A stretch of DNA of 19,438 bases from an uncultured Clostridia bacterium (lineage in GTDB: Bacteria; Bacillota; Clostridia; Lachnospirales; Anaerotignaceae): contig CAMQRG010000018.1 of assembly GCA_947036475.1 (NCBI GenBank), positions 1-19,438 on the forward strand, given 5' to 3'. Below are positions 1 through 7,147 of the stretch, piece after piece. Below the pieces are notes generated by a model. The model had not been told where the DNA came from. It saw only the letters and a program-made list of their open reading frames with translations, and ran no database searches. Made by a program: the position numbers and the translations under genes. Each line of letters starts with the position of its first letter. Positions within the stretch are counted from its first letter, which is position 1.

Positions 1-204
1 GGAACTTTCTCATTATCCTTCAATAGCAATTTCTAAAGATGATTTGCAATAAAAACAATTCCAGTTTATTGCTCTCCCATACGGGCACTTTCCCCGAAAG
101 TATCATAGTGGGTTATATAGTATAAAAGGGTAAGACAGACCGCTGCGGCCTGTCTTGCCCTTAACTTCTTTATGATGCCTTATCCTCCGGCACGCCTTCA
201 GCAT
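1..204. other. Intergenic region downstream of dnaI
   Basis: No convincing gene was seen. The stretch holds the terminator described at 126-162 and, further out, a short inverted repeat GCAATAAA (46-53) / TTTATTGC (65-72). That repeat could be a weak hairpin serving whatever lies beyond the left edge. Nothing else is recognised. Confidence 0.5.
126..162 (-). terminator. Intrinsic terminator of the dnaD-dnaI end of the operon
   Basis: A 13-bp stem (126-138 with 150-162, one G-T wobble) encloses a small inner CCG-CTG-CGG hairpin. Read on the minus strand, it is followed by a short T-rich stretch (CCCTTTTATA). It lies about 45 bp past the dnaI stop, the expected place for the end of the long minus-strand operon. 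The U-tract is modest, so termination may be incomplete. Confidence 0.7.
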
Positions 205-1194
205 TTATTTCCGATATTTTTTCTTCATACGCATATCTTCGCCAAAAAATTTCATTACGGTATATTCCCCAATCAAGCGGGACATCACCCTGTCAGAATA
301 CTGGTCCATCAGCGCGGGAATCTCAAGGTTCGTTGAAATCACTACCGGTTTTTTCCGCAGTTTTCTGTCATTGATGATGCGGAACAGCTCCGAAGCCGTA
401 AAAACCGTAGAAAATTCCGTTCCCAGGTCGTCAATGATGAGTAGGTCGGCGTCCAGAAGTTCTTCGTCCCATTCTGTACGTTCCTCATCTTCGCTCCGCC
501 CAAAGCGCATTTCCTCCAGCTGCTTGAACATCTGCCCTGCTGTCAGGTAAAGCACATTTTTGCCGCGCTCCAAAACGTCTTTTGCGATACAGTTGCAAAG
601 GAATGTTTTGCCGCGCCCTGTGCCGCCATAAAGCAGCAGGTTTCCGCCAGTAAAATCCTCCGCAAATGCCATTGCTGTTTTCAGGTTTTTCTGCGCATTT
701 TCCTTCGGAGATGCGCCTTCCTCCGGAACAACTTCGCCGCTGAACAGTCTTAAATCGAACGTATCGAAATTTTCCAGCCGTATGACGTCACGCACATTGG
801 ACTGGTCATAAAGCCTGTCCATCACACGCCGTTTCAGACAGACGCATGGACTTTCCTCGATATAACCAGTATCGCGGCATTTTTCACAGTCATATTCCAT
901 TTCCAGAACGCGCGGAGAGATTCCGGCCGCCGAAAAAACTTCCAGCCGTTCTGCCGCAAGTTTGTGCTGGCGTTCCTTTAGTTCCCGCACTGCCCTCTCA
1001 ATGCTCTCAGGGCTGCCCAAAGCAGCCCTTGCCGCAGAAATACCCAGCAAAGAAAGTTCCTCCTCTATCTCCGCAAGGCGCGGAAATCTCTCATAAAGGC
1101 TTTTCTTTCTTTCGCGCAGCTCCGCCGCTTTTTGGGTGCGCAATGCGTCATATTCCCGCAAAATTTCCCGATATATCTGCGCCCTCGTCGCCAA
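205..1194 (-). CDS. dnaI: DnaI/DnaC-like helicase-loader ATPase
   Basis: This is an AAA+ ATPase of the DnaC/DnaI/IstB type, which loads the replicative helicase onto DNA during initiation or restart. Of 329 residues, the first ~95 are charged and helical, resembling the helicase-binding part of DnaI. A probable zinc-binding module follows (Cys103, Cys106, Cys117, Cys119). The ATPase core has Walker A GGTGRGKT at 190-197, Walker B LLIIDDLGTE at about 251-260, and a sensor-like STNL. It lies 15 bp after dnaD on the same strand, the classic Firmicute pairing of DnaD and DnaI primosome proteins. There is no adjacent transposase, so an IstB role is unlikely. The full length fits the family. Whether it should be called dnaI or dnaC is a matter of convention. 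Confidence 0.9.
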   Translation of the reverse strand: MATRAQIYREILREYDALRTQKAAELRERKKSLYERFPRLAEIEEELSLLGISAARAALGSPESIERAVRELKERQHKLAAERLEVFSAAGISPRVLEMEYDCEKCRDTGYIEESPCVCLKRRVMDRLYDQSNVRDVIRLENFDTFDLRLFSGEVVPEEGASPKENAQKNLKTAMAFAEDFTGGNLLLYGGTGRGKTFLCNCIAKDVLERGKNVLYLTAGQMFKQLEEMRFGRSEDEERTEWDEELLDADLLIIDDLGTEFSTVFTASELFRIINDRKLRKKPVVISTNLEIPALMDQYSDRVMSRLIGEYTVMKFFGEDMRMKKKYRK

Positions 1195-1209
1195 ATTCCT
1201 CGCCTCCCG

Positions 1210-2193
1210 TTATCTTTTCCTCCGCTGTTCCCGTTCCAGCCGCTCAATCTCTGCAAAATCCCACTCACTCTGTGTGTAGTTGATAAATTTATTCTGTCTC
1301 GGCGCGGGCTTTTTCCGGGGCGTTTCTCCGGCAGGCTTCTGTTCGCCGGACTTCTGCGCATTGCCCGCTTTTTTCGCCGCAAAAGCCTCGTCCAGCGCCG
1401 CAATATCCGCAGACGTTTTTACGCCCGCGTCCCGCCACTGCCGCAGTATGCTGTCTGCATAGGCAAAGCTGGGCTTACCTGTCTGCAAGACCGTCCGCTC
1501 ACACGCCGTCTGCACCAACTCCAAAGGCAGGCCATATTCTTTCAGCCATTTTTTGATATAACTTTCTTCTGCCGCAACAGGCATACGATTCCCCTGTCCA
1601 AACGCCCGCAGAACCACACGAAAGCCTGTTTTCCGCAATTCAATGTATTCCGCCGCCTTTTCTGCCGTATCAATACCTTCCTCCGCCCAGCCCAGCGCAA
1701 CTTTCTCAATATAACGCAATCCACAGTGTCCGTTGGAAACGCAGTACGTAATCAGAAGTTCAATAACATCTATCGGCAGACCGAGCCAGTCGTGAAAGCT
1801 GAACAGCAGGCTCATATCCTGCTGGGAAAGGAATTTCCCCAGCTTCTGCGAAGCCGATTCAAACAGCCGCCGTACCTCCTGATGCTTCATATATTCCGCC
1901 AGCTCTGCCGGAGCATAATCCGGGCGTGAAGATGTGGGCAGAGGCTTTTTTGCCACTGGTTCCGCTTTTGGTTTCGCTGCTGATTCTGCCGCTGTTTTTT
2001 GCAGAAATCCTCTGTCTTTCCAATATGCCCATGCCCGCAGAACATCGCTTTCCAGCGCGCCCAGTTTCGCCGCAATCTCCGCGGAACTGCCGCCGCAGGC
2101 AAGCGTCATCAGGTAAACGGAAACATAAAGAGGAGGAGCTGGCGGCAGCTCCTTCTCAATAAAATCCCTGCTGATTCGGATTTCTTCCGCCAT
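1210..2193 (-). CDS. dnaD: DnaD-domain replication initiation protein with two C-terminal domains
   Basis: The protein resembles Firmicute DnaD/DnaB primosomal proteins, which help assemble the helicase loader at origins and restart sites. After a winged-helix-like N-terminal part (LYVSVYLMTLACGGSS...) come two DnaD C-terminal-type segments. The first is around residues 105-190 and ends in a YIEKVALGW motif. The second is around 200-285 and carries the Y-x3-IL-x2-W signature (YADSILRQW). A basic, disordered tail contains the common KFINYTQSEWDFAEIE motif. The start at 2193 is chosen because GGGGAGG lies just upstream. An in-frame ATG at 2220 overlaps the tagO-like stop as ATGA and would add nine residues, so the start is uncertain. 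It is followed closely by dnaI. Confidence 0.85.
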   Translation of the reverse strand: MAEEIRISRDFIEKELPPAPPLYVSVYLMTLACGGSSAEIAAKLGALESDVLRAWAYWKDRGFLQKTAAESAAKPKAEPVAKKPLPTSSRPDYAPAELAEYMKHQEVRRLFESASQKLGKFLSQQDMSLLFSFHDWLGLPIDVIELLITYCVSNGHCGLRYIEKVALGWAEEGIDTAEKAAEYIELRKTGFRVVLRAFGQGNRMPVAAEESYIKKWLKEYGLPLELVQTACERTVLQTGKPSFAYADSILRQWRDAGVKTSADIAALDEAFAAKKAGNAQKSGEQKPAGETPRKKPAPRQNKFINYTQSEWDFAEIERLEREQRRKR

Positions 2194-2216
2194 ATTTCCT
2201 CCCCTTTCCGTTATTT

Positions 2217-3254
2217 TCATTGATTCCTGTTTTTAATATGTGCGTTAAAGTAATAAATAATAAAACTCAAAACAATTACCATCAGCAGCACGACAACGAT
2301 TGTCCGCGAATCCTTAAAGCTGATAAAAATTGCCGAAAGCCCCAGAAACAGGCTGATGGCATACAAAATCAGGACTGCCTGACGCTGGGAAAAACCTCTG
2401 TCAATCAGCCTGTGATGCAGGTGACCTCTGTCCGCCTGCATAATAGGCTGGTGCTTTGCCATGCGCCGCAGCATCGCAAAAATCGTATCAAATACGGGCA
2501 GGCCAACGCAAAGCACGCTGACAATCAGCGCAAGCAGAGCATAGCCTTTGAACACGCCGAGGATACTCGTCACCGCAAGCACAAAACCCAAAAACGTTGA
2601 ACCGGTATCACCCATGAATATCTCCGCCGGATTGAAATTGCGCGGCAGGAAACCGAGGCACGCACCCGCCAGCGCGGCCGTCAAAGCGACTGCCGTTGTA
2701 CTGCCTGTCATAATACAGAGTACCATCAGGCTCAGCGCGGCAATAGAAGAAACGCCCGCAGCAAGCCCGTCCAGACCGTCAATCAGGTTAACCGCATTCG
2801 TCAGCCCGACAATCCAGACCAGCGTAATTGGCACGCTGAATTTCTGGAGTGCGGCTGTAACCGGCCAAAGCACAACCTGTATCCGCACGCCGGAAAAAAT
2901 GACGATAAGCGCGGCCAATATCTGCACGCAGAACTTGAGCTTTGCGGGCAGGTTTTTAATGTCGTCCAGCATGCCCAGTCCGGCAATCAGCAACGCGCCT
3001 GTCAGAAAGCCCGCCAGCTGTCTGCCGTTCATGCTTTTATCGTAATGGTATACCATCAATACCGTCAGCACAAAACCCAACACAATCGCTACGCCACCCA
3101 TACGGGGCATTGCCTTTTTATGCACGCCGCGGTCTTTGGGGTAATCAATCGCGCCCCATTTAACAGACAACCATTTCGCGAATGGTGTTGCCACCAGCGT
3201 AATGGCAAACGCGCAGGCAAATGCCGCGATATACAACAACCAATTATGTTCCAT
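2217..3254 (-). CDS. tagO: Undecaprenyl-phosphate GlcNAc-1-phosphate transferase (WecA/TagO/MraY family)
   Basis: This is a polytopic membrane enzyme of glycosyltransferase family 4 that would move a sugar-1-phosphate from a UDP-sugar to undecaprenyl phosphate, the first step in teichoic-acid or surface-polysaccharide synthesis. The family motifs are present in order: DYPKDRGVHKKAMPRMGG near residue 38, GMLDD in the second cytoplasmic loop, NLIDGLDGLAAG, FMGDTGSTFLG, and a late histidine-rich GHLHHRL that fits WecA/TagO better than MraY. About ten hydrophobic segments run through its 345 residues. A ribosome binding site AAAGGAG precedes the ATG. Its stop overlaps the upstream ATG option of dnaD. 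The exact sugar donor cannot be read from the sequence, so the symbol is by family. Confidence 0.87.
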   Translation of the reverse strand: MEHNWLLYIAAFACAFAITLVATPFAKWLSVKWGAIDYPKDRGVHKKAMPRMGGVAIVLGFVLTVLMVYHYDKSMNGRQLAGFLTGALLIAGLGMLDDIKNLPAKLKFCVQILAALIVIFSGVRIQVVLWPVTAALQKFSVPITLVWIVGLTNAVNLIDGLDGLAAGVSSIAALSLMVLCIMTGSTTAVALTAALAGACLGFLPRNFNPAEIFMGDTGSTFLGFVLAVTSILGVFKGYALLALIVSVLCVGLPVFDTIFAMLRRMAKHQPIMQADRGHLHHRLIDRGFSQRQAVLILYAISLFLGLSAIFISFKDSRTIVVVLLMVIVLSFIIYYFNAHIKNRNQ

Positions 3255-3453
3255 CTAAAGATTCTCCTTTTTAGTTCTCAGGGACGCTGTCCCCTCCGCC
3301 AAAGCTGGGCGGGCAGAGCATGTTTTTTCCGCAGACAAAAATACCCTCTCTGCAAGATACTGCTCCCCCTGACCCATTTTCCGCCGTACAAATGTACAGC
3401 GGGGAGTATTTTTTTTACTTAACATTTTTACCATCATTTCCGGGGGACATATT
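3255..3453 (-). other. Structured spacer between upp and tagO
   Basis: No gene is seen. On the minus strand this 199-bp spacer holds a hairpin CCGCTGTAC/GTACGGCGG (3381-3402, paired through one G-U). It also has a competing outer pairing of ATACTCCCC (3401-3409) with the GGGGA and GTAT elements (3357-3368), and a GGGAC-n3-GTCCC hairpin near 3283-3296. A run of eight T on the plus strand (about 3409-3416) follows the first hairpin, but no plus-strand gene precedes it. The role is unknown; it could attenuate or process the transcript before tagO. Confidence 0.4.
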
Positions 3454-4080
3454 TTACTTCGTCCCGAATATTCTGTCCCCAGCATCACCCAGCCCGGGCA
3501 CGATATACCCATGTTCATTGAGCATACCGTCATACGCCGCTGCATAAATATCCACATCGGAATGCGCCGCCTGCACTTTTTTCACGCCCTCCGGCGCAGC
3601 CAATATGCAGAGGAAAATGATTTTTTTCACACCTTTTTCCTTCAAAAAGCCGATTGCCGCCTCCGCCGTACCGCCTGTCGCAAGCATCGGGTCAGTCAGG
3701 AAAACCGTCCGTTCCGCAACGTCCGCTGGCAGCTTGCAGTAATATTCTACCGGCTTCAGCGTCTGTGGGTCTCGGTAAAGCCCGATATGCCCGATTTTTG
3801 CCGTAGGCATCAGCCGCAGAAGGCCCTCCGTCATACCGATTCCCGCGCGGAGTATTGGCACAATCGCCAGCTTGGTATCAATCGTCCGGCACTGCGCAGC
3901 TGCCACAGGTGTTTCCACGATGATTTCCGTCAGCGGCAGGTCGCGCGTTGCCTCATAGGACAACAGCATAGCAACCTCGCCAATCATCTCACGAAATTCC
4001 TTCGCTCCCGTTTCTTTACTGCGCAGCATGGACATTTTGCTCTGAATCAGTGGGTGTTCCGAAACAAAAAATTTACTCAT
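3454..4080 (-). CDS. upp: Uracil phosphoribosyltransferase
   Basis: The enzyme salvages uracil, joining it to PRPP to make UMP in the cytosol. Its 208 residues match the family size. It begins MSKFFVSEHPLIQSKMSMLR, has RAGIGMTEGLL in the middle and the PRPP-binding loop DPMLATGGTA. It ends with the uracil-site motif PGLGDAGDRIFGTK. An ATG 17 codons upstream would lie inside rpiB and is rejected. The chosen start has GAGGAG upstream, embedded in the end of rpiB, which stops 7 bp before. Pairing of rpiB and upp is common in Firmicutes. Confidence 0.95.
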   Translation of the reverse strand: MSKFFVSEHPLIQSKMSMLRSKETGAKEFREMIGEVAMLLSYEATRDLPLTEIIVETPVAAAQCRTIDTKLAIVPILRAGIGMTEGLLRLMPTAKIGHIGLYRDPQTLKPVEYYCKLPADVAERTVFLTDPMLATGGTAEAAIGFLKEKGVKKIIFLCILAAPEGVKKVQAAHSDVDIYAAAYDGMLNEHGYIVPGLGDAGDRIFGTK

Positions 4081-4087
4081 GGCTCGC

Positions 4088-4516
4088 TCACTCCTCAATC
4101 TGCCGGATTCTTCTGATATGGCGTTCATCATTGGAAAACGGCGTTTCCAGAAAGGCTTTCAGAATTTCCAGCGCAAGCCCCGGGCCCGTCACACGCGCAC
4201 CCATCGCAAGAATATTCGCATCGTTATGCTCCCTTGTCGCCTTTGCTGAAAAAACATCGCCGCATAAAGCCGCACGGATTCCCTTTACTTTATTTGCCGC
4301 AATGGAAATACCAATACCCGTACCGCAGACCAGTATGCCCTTTTCACACACGCCGTCTGCCACAGCGTGCGCAACCTGCTTTGCGTAAGCGGGGTAGTCC
4401 ACAGATTCCTCCGAAAACGTCCCGAAATTTTTGTATGCAATTCCATTTTCGTCCAGATATTTGATGATTTCCTTCATCAGCGGATACCCGCCATGGTCAC
4501 AGCCCAACGCTATCAT
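4088..4516 (-). CDS. rpiB: Ribose-5-phosphate isomerase B
   Basis: A RpiB/LacAB-family sugar-phosphate isomerase interconverting ribose 5-phosphate and ribulose 5-phosphate in the pentose phosphate pathway. Visible motifs are GCDHGGYPLM at the N-terminus, the catalytic-cysteine loop CGTGIGISIAANK, and EHNDANILAMGAR. The 142-residue length is typical. Its ATG overlaps the stop of tsaC (ATGA), so the two are probably translationally coupled. Its products bear on PRPP supply, which upp next door uses, and ribulose 5-phosphate is also a substrate of RibBA elsewhere in the window. A LacA/LacB-type isomerase is less likely without lactose or tagatose genes. Confidence 0.93.
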   Translation of the reverse strand: MIALGCDHGGYPLMKEIIKYLDENGIAYKNFGTFSEESVDYPAYAKQVAHAVADGVCEKGILVCGTGIGISIAANKVKGIRAALCGDVFSAKATREHNDANILAMGARVTGPGLALEILKAFLETPFSNDERHIRRIRQIEE

Positions 4517-5586
4517 GATTCCTCTCCTCTTTCTTCCGCATCAATCGCGCGGTATCCTGCCGCCTTATTCAAGCGGTTCATAATTGCCATTCCTTCCCCG
4601 TCCTCAGGAAATACCTCGGCATACACCTTGTCCATGCCAAGAAAATCAAATTTCCGCAGCGTTTTGAACAGATTCGAGCCGATTTCCTCCGGCTTCTCCC
4701 TGCTGCCCAAAGAAAGCACAGCGTCCGCATGGTAAAGCCTTTCCGTTTCCGCTGTTGCCATCACGCCAATAATCTTTCCCGCATTCCGTTCCGCCTTCGC
4801 CAGACGGTTGATGCACGCTGCCACAGCCGCCTGACTGCCGCGCACAAGCCAGACTTCAGCCTTCGGCGCGTAATGCGTATATTTCATTCCCGGAGCCTTC
4901 GGGCGAAATTCCCCCTCAGGTTTTGAAAGTATTGCCGGGTCAACGGCAATTTCTCCCACTGCCGCCTCCAGCATTTCCTTTGTCACCGCACCGGGGCGCA
5001 GTATCATTGGCTTTTCACCGGAAACATCTACAATCGTAGATTCCAGTCCCCACTCCGCCGCACCGCCGTCTACAATCATGTCGATTTTTCCCGTAAGGTC
5101 AAATTCTACATGGGAGGCGCGTGTCGGGCTGGGCTTGCCGGAGGAATTCGCACTGGGCGCAGCAATCGGCACACCTGCCGCCCGTATGATTGCCCGCGCA
5201 ACAGGGTGGGACGGAAAGCGCACTGCCACTGTGTCCAAACCGCCCGTCGTACGCATCGGTACGATATCCGTTTTGGGGAATATCAGCGTCAAAGGTCCGG
5301 GCCAGAATGTGTCCATCAGCTTTTTTGCCGCAGGGGAAACCTCCCGCACAATCTGCGCAAGTTCCTCCTGTTCGGAAATATGAAGAATCAGCGGATTGTC
5401 GGAAGGACGTCCTTTTGCCAGATAAATTTTCTGACATGCTTCCTCGTCCAGACCATTGCCGCCCAGCCCGTAAACCGTTTCTGTCGGAAACGCCACCAGA
5501 CCGCCCGCGCGCAGAATTTCTGCGGCTTTTTGGACAACCTCCGCCGCCGGACGGGCAGGGTCAGCCTGTTCCACTATCGTTTTCAT
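4513..5586 (-). CDS. tsaC: L-threonylcarbamoyladenylate synthase (Sua5/YwlC type)
   Basis: Makes threonylcarbamoyl-AMP from threonine, bicarbonate and ATP for t6A modification of tRNAs that read ANN codons. The first ~200 residues are the YrdC/TsaC fold (GGLVAFPTETVYGLGGNG, KGRPSDNPLILHI, APSANSSGKPSPT). A linker containing MKYTHYAPKA leads into a C-terminal Sua5 domain, so this is the long Sua5/YwlC form (357 aa) and not the short TsaC. The start at 5586 is chosen over an ATG 24 codons upstream, because that would overlap the SEC-C gene, which stops 1 bp before this start. The TGA overlaps the ATG of rpiB. Confidence 0.93.
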   Translation of the reverse strand: MKTIVEQADPARPAAEVVQKAAEILRAGGLVAFPTETVYGLGGNGLDEEACQKIYLAKGRPSDNPLILHISEQEELAQIVREVSPAAKKLMDTFWPGPLTLIFPKTDIVPMRTTGGLDTVAVRFPSHPVARAIIRAAGVPIAAPSANSSGKPSPTRASHVEFDLTGKIDMIVDGGAAEWGLESTIVDVSGEKPMILRPGAVTKEMLEAAVGEIAVDPAILSKPEGEFRPKAPGMKYTHYAPKAEVWLVRGSQAAVAACINRLAKAERNAGKIIGVMATAETERLYHADAVLSLGSREKPEEIGSNLFKTLRKFDFLGMDKVYAEVFPEDGEGMAIMNRLNKAAGYRAIDAEERGEES

Positions 5587-5587
5587 A

Positions 5588-6088
5588 TTACAGGTTCGCT
5601 CCGCAGCATTTTTTGTATTTTTTGCCGCTGCCGCAAGGGCAGGGATCGTTACGTCCAACCTTCGTACCCTTTACCACAGTACGGGACCGTTTTTGTTCCA
5701 GTGTCAGGCGTTTGCGTGTATCCGCGTCAAAAATACCGTCCCACTGGGGCAGTGTAAACAGATGCTCCGCGCGATACTCCACCATTTTCTTAAACAGGCT
5801 TTCAAAGTCGATGGTCAGAGTGATGTCGCTGTCCTCTGTCAATGTATCCATTTCGTAGTTTTCAGGCACTGCGTCATGGATACCGTCTACAAACGCAACA
5901 ATCTCCTCAGCAGTCATGCTGAAACGCTGTGCCAGTTCGGAAACTTTGCCTTCCAGTTTTCCGACCTTTTCGCCGATGATGTATTCATAAATGCGCTGTT
6001 CCTTGGGCAGGTAATCCTCCCAAACGCCCTCAATGCTTCTGCCGTCCTTGGAAAATGCTTTCTCCATCCAATTTTCATACAAACTCAT
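5588..6088 (-). CDS. Small SEC-C zinc-motif protein of unknown function
   Basis: A 166-residue soluble protein whose last ~20 residues are a SEC-C motif (NDPCPCGSGKKYKKCCG), the Cys-x-Cys-x8-Cys-Cys zinc site also found at the end of SecA. There is no SecA motor domain, so it is a stand-alone SEC-C protein. The first ~140 residues are acidic and helical (EGKVSELAQRFSMTAEEIVAFVDGI), with no enzyme motif recognised. It begins the long minus-strand operon: GGAGGAG sits upstream of the ATG, a candidate promoter lies at 6163-6191, and tsaC starts 1 bp after its stop. A partner in translation or protein quality control is possible from other SEC-C proteins but is not shown here. Confidence 0.8.
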   Translation of the reverse strand: MSLYENWMEKAFSKDGRSIEGVWEDYLPKEQRIYEYIIGEKVGKLEGKVSELAQRFSMTAEEIVAFVDGIHDAVPENYEMDTLTEDSDITLTIDFESLFKKMVEYRAEHLFTLPQWDGIFDADTRKRLTLEQKRSRTVVKGTKVGRNDPCPCGSGKKYKKCCGANL

Positions 6089-6162
6089 GTTGTTTCTCTC
6101 CTCCTATATGATGATATGATTTTTGTCTGTCAATTTTTGTGCAGAACACTCCACTCTCTGCA

Positions 6163-6191
6163 ATCATAATATAATTTCCCGCGGTTTGCAA
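6163..6191 (-). promoter_or_regulatory. Candidate sigma-A promoter for the SEC-C to dnaI operon
   Basis: Read on the minus strand, TTGCAA (6186-6191) is followed by a 17-base spacer and TATGAT (6163-6168). This is a near-consensus housekeeping promoter about 75 bp upstream of the SEC-C start. The terminator hairpin of the neighbouring unit ends just upstream at 6203-6231, so a fresh promoter is needed here. Confidence 0.55.
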
Positions 6192-6200
6192 CAAAAAATA

Positions 6201-6231
6201 CAAAATAAAAAACTGCGGGACTCTGTCCCGC
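6201..6231 (-). terminator. Terminator of the usp-DJ-1 unit (distal repeat copy)
   Basis: On the minus strand a perfect 7-bp GC-rich stem, GCGGGAC-AGA-GTCCCGC (6215-6231), is followed by AGTTTTTTATTTTG. This is a textbook intrinsic terminator formed by the edge of the distal repeat copy. It separates the DJ-1 unit from the promoter at 6163-6191. Confidence 0.75.
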
Positions 6232-6390
6232 ACCCTGCCAACCCTTTGTAAAGGGTTGGATTCCAAACTTTGCTTTCCACCGCGCAACTGCGCGGCGGGT
6301 AAAAGGGCAAGGGCTGAAAGTCCTTGCAGGGGGTTGGGGGGCAGCGCTCCCAAGGTCTTTTTAGAGGTCAGGACAGTGTCCCAAAATACA

Positions 6391-6419
6391 AAACAAAAGA
6401 CCGCGGGACTCTGTCCCGC
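6391..6419 (-). terminator. Terminator-like hairpin in the proximal repeat copy
   Basis: The same GCGGGAC-AGA-GTCCCGC stem (6403-6419) is followed on the minus strand by GGTCTTTTGTTTTG. It lies about 130 bp beyond the DJ-1 stop and is the first of two in series. The U-tract is interrupted, so it may be weaker than the copy at 6201-6231. Confidence 0.6.
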
Positions 6420-6546
6420 ACCCTGCCAACCCTTTGTAAAGGGTTGGATTTCAAACTTTGCTTTCCACCGCGCAGCTGCGCGGCGGGTAAAAGGGCAAGG
6501 GCTGAAAGCCCTTGCAGGGGGTTGGGGACAGAACCCAATGAGGTCT

Positions 6547-7128
6547 TTAATATCCCATCGCCCGTTTCACCTCAAGCGCGCCCTTCGCTCCGATGAGCCG
6601 CTCCAGCAACAGGAACGCCACATACGGCGCAGTTTCCGGGCAATAGGACGTAATTATGTTTCCGTCCTCTGCAACAGGTTCCTGCACAATTTTCGCGCCG
6701 AACGCCGCAAGCTGTTTCTGCCTGTGCCCGCCCTGCAAATGGTAAGTCGTCGCACGTCTGCCTTTCAATATCCCGCTTCTGCCTAATGCCAACGCCCCAA
6801 CGCATACTGCCGCAATCGTTTTCCCCTGCCCGTAAAAGGCGCGTATCAGTTCCAAAAACCGCTCGTCATACACTTCCTCGTAATATCCAAATTCCGCAAA
6901 GCCGCCCGGCACCGCCAGCGCGTCATAATGCTCCACGCAAACCTCGTCAATCGTTTTATCCACAATCACCGGCACACCAAACGCGCTCACCACCTGTTTC
7001 TGAAAGCCACAGGTTTCCGCCTGCACGTCATGCCCGTAATCTGTCCGCGCCCAGCCCAGCACGTCGATAAATACGCTGAATTCCATCGTTTCAAAACCCT
7101 TCGCCAGTAATATAAGCGTTTTTTTCAT
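6547..7128 (-). CDS. DJ-1/PfpI superfamily protein
   Basis: A 193-residue class-I glutamine-amidotransferase-like protein of the DJ-1/ThiJ/YajL branch. The N-terminus LAKGFETMEFSVFIDVL aligns with DJ-1, placing the conserved glutamate at Glu16. The reactive cysteine is Cys109 in the nucleophile elbow AAVCVGALALG, and His130 follows in ATTYH. Family members act as cysteine-based redox sensors, glyoxalases or deglycases; which one applies here cannot be read. A strong AGGAGG precedes the ATG, and the usp-like gene ends 19 bp upstream, so the two are probably co-transcribed. The stop codon lies inside the tandem repeat. Clostridia often carry this annotated as a DJ-1 family glyoxalase III. Confidence 0.88.
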   Translation of the reverse strand: MKKTLILLAKGFETMEFSVFIDVLGWARTDYGHDVQAETCGFQKQVVSAFGVPVIVDKTIDEVCVEHYDALAVPGGFAEFGYYEEVYDERFLELIRAFYGQGKTIAAVCVGALALGRSGILKGRRATTYHLQGGHRQKQLAAFGAKIVQEPVAEDGNIITSYCPETAPYVAFLLLERLIGAKGALEVKRAMGY

Positions 7129-7147
7129 TTATGCCCCTCCTGCCATT

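Larger units (their letters stand above)
6195..6549. repeat. Two tandem copies of a hairpin-rich intergenic repeat (period 188 bp)
   Basis: Bases 6195-6360 and 6383-6548 align at a constant offset of 188 without gaps and with only scattered changes, mostly near the ends. Each copy holds, in plus-strand order: hairpin GCGGGAC-TCT-GTCCCGC; AACCCTTT-GTA-AAGGGTT; CCGCGC-n4-GCGCGG; GCAAGGGC-n5-GYCCTTGC; and a terminal TTGGG-n-CCCAA hairpin followed by GGTCTTT. The second copy runs into the DJ-1 stop codon (6547-6549). Plus-strand reading frames through it are repetitive peptides and are not considered genes. This fills the gene-free 6089-6546 stretch together with the promoter at 6163. Confidence 0.9.

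Noticed and set aside
205..1194. IstB transposition helper
   Set aside because: No IS21-type transposase or inverted repeats nearby; pairing with dnaD supports a replication loader.
1132..1929. Plus-strand frame of 265 codons opposite dnaI/dnaD
   Set aside because: Antisense to real genes, no ribosome site, and unusual composition rich in Phe, Arg and Pro.
4081..4131. Longer upp start
   Set aside because: It would overlap rpiB; the Met at 4080 matches the family start and has a ribosome site.
6195..6549. CRISPR-like direct repeats
   Set aside because: Only two copies of a long unit with a 188-bp period, no short repeats with variable spacers, and no cas genes.
6256..6786. Plus-strand reading frame of 176 codons through the tandem repeat
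   Set aside because: It encodes the same peptide twice simply because the DNA is repeated, runs antisense into the DJ-1 gene, and has no ribosome site. It is a by-product of the repeat.
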